64,000 nt of DNA from contig JADJWF010000001.1 of assembly GCA_016716505.1 (NCBI GenBank), forward strand, positions 248,001 to 312,000, read 5' to 3'. Every line of letters starts with the position of its first letter. Position 1 is the stretch's first letter. The DNA comes from Verrucomicrobiota bacterium (GTDB taxonomy: Bacteria; Verrucomicrobiota; Verrucomicrobiia; Limisphaerales; J093). The position numbers were made by a program, and so were the translations under genes. The notes below the pieces were generated by a model. That model ran no database searches and was not told the DNA's origin. It worked only from the letters and a program-made list of their open reading frames with translations. Below are positions 63,930-64,000 of this stretch, piece after piece.

Positions 63930-64000
63930 GTGGGTGGCGAGGGCCTCTGACGCCATGGGAGTGCCGGGCCGCCGGCGCTTTCGCCGTTGCTGACCGGGAT

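Overview
The window is GC-rich bacterial chromosome (well above 60% GC by eye), and its gene content points to the phylum Verrucomicrobiota, probably a free-living heterotroph of the Limisphaerales/Pedosphaera type. This assignment is inferred from features common in that group: pseudopilins with GFTLIE signals and an H-x9-DG tail, an ECF sigma factor with a FecR–LamG partner, many Tat-exported Gfo/Idh/MocA and sugar-isomerase-like proteins, secreted proteins ending in a short FYRV-type tail, a cysteine-rich OmcB-like lipoprotein, and a TatT–DctP–DctQM (TPAT) transporter. I saw no phage, plasmid, insertion sequence or CRISPR array.

Layout. 0–2 kb: 5' part of a GspE/PilB ATPase gene cut by the window edge, with a pilin-like gene upstream on the minus strand and perfect hairpins between them. 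2.6–8.3 kb: ilvE, a DUF192 lipoprotein–nadE pair, and a secreted 13-repeat propeller protein. 8.5–15 kb: glutamate synthase gltB (broken by a one-base frameshift), a DUF2007 gene and gltD. 15–19 kb: a small membrane protein, an aldo/keto reductase, a decayed formylglycine-generating-enzyme pseudogene and a Tat-exported oxidoreductase. 19–27.5 kb: a 2014-residue alpha-2-macroglobulin followed by a two-component pair. 27.5–36 kb: an Acg-type nitroreductase, a second Tat oxidoreductase, a Gly/Pro-rich secreted protein, dps, and the three-gene TPAT transporter. 36.7 kb: tRNA-Gly(GCC).

37–58 kb is the most coherent block and looks like a xylan-degradation locus. It holds an ECF sigma/FecR–LamG pair, a double esterase joined by a malectin domain, two GH10 endoxylanases, a GH43–CBM6 enzyme and a GH43 xylosidase-like enzyme, all on the plus strand and mostly tightly spaced. 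Downstream come a pseudopilin-like protein, a large secreted repeat protein, a GH116 glycosidase and, on the minus strand, xylose isomerase. Together these would deacylate xylan, cut the backbone, trim side chains and oligosaccharides, and isomerise the released xylose. There is no SusC/SusD pair and no xylulokinase in view. 58–64 kb: a tRNA-dihydrouridine synthase, a Tat-exported TIM-barrel protein, the OmcB-like lipoprotein and a Tat-exported fucose-isomerase-like protein, with clear intrinsic terminators.

Start codons were chosen from signal peptides, family N-termini, Shine-Dalgarno sites and overlaps. GC-rich DNA gives many long antisense open frames, and these were discarded.
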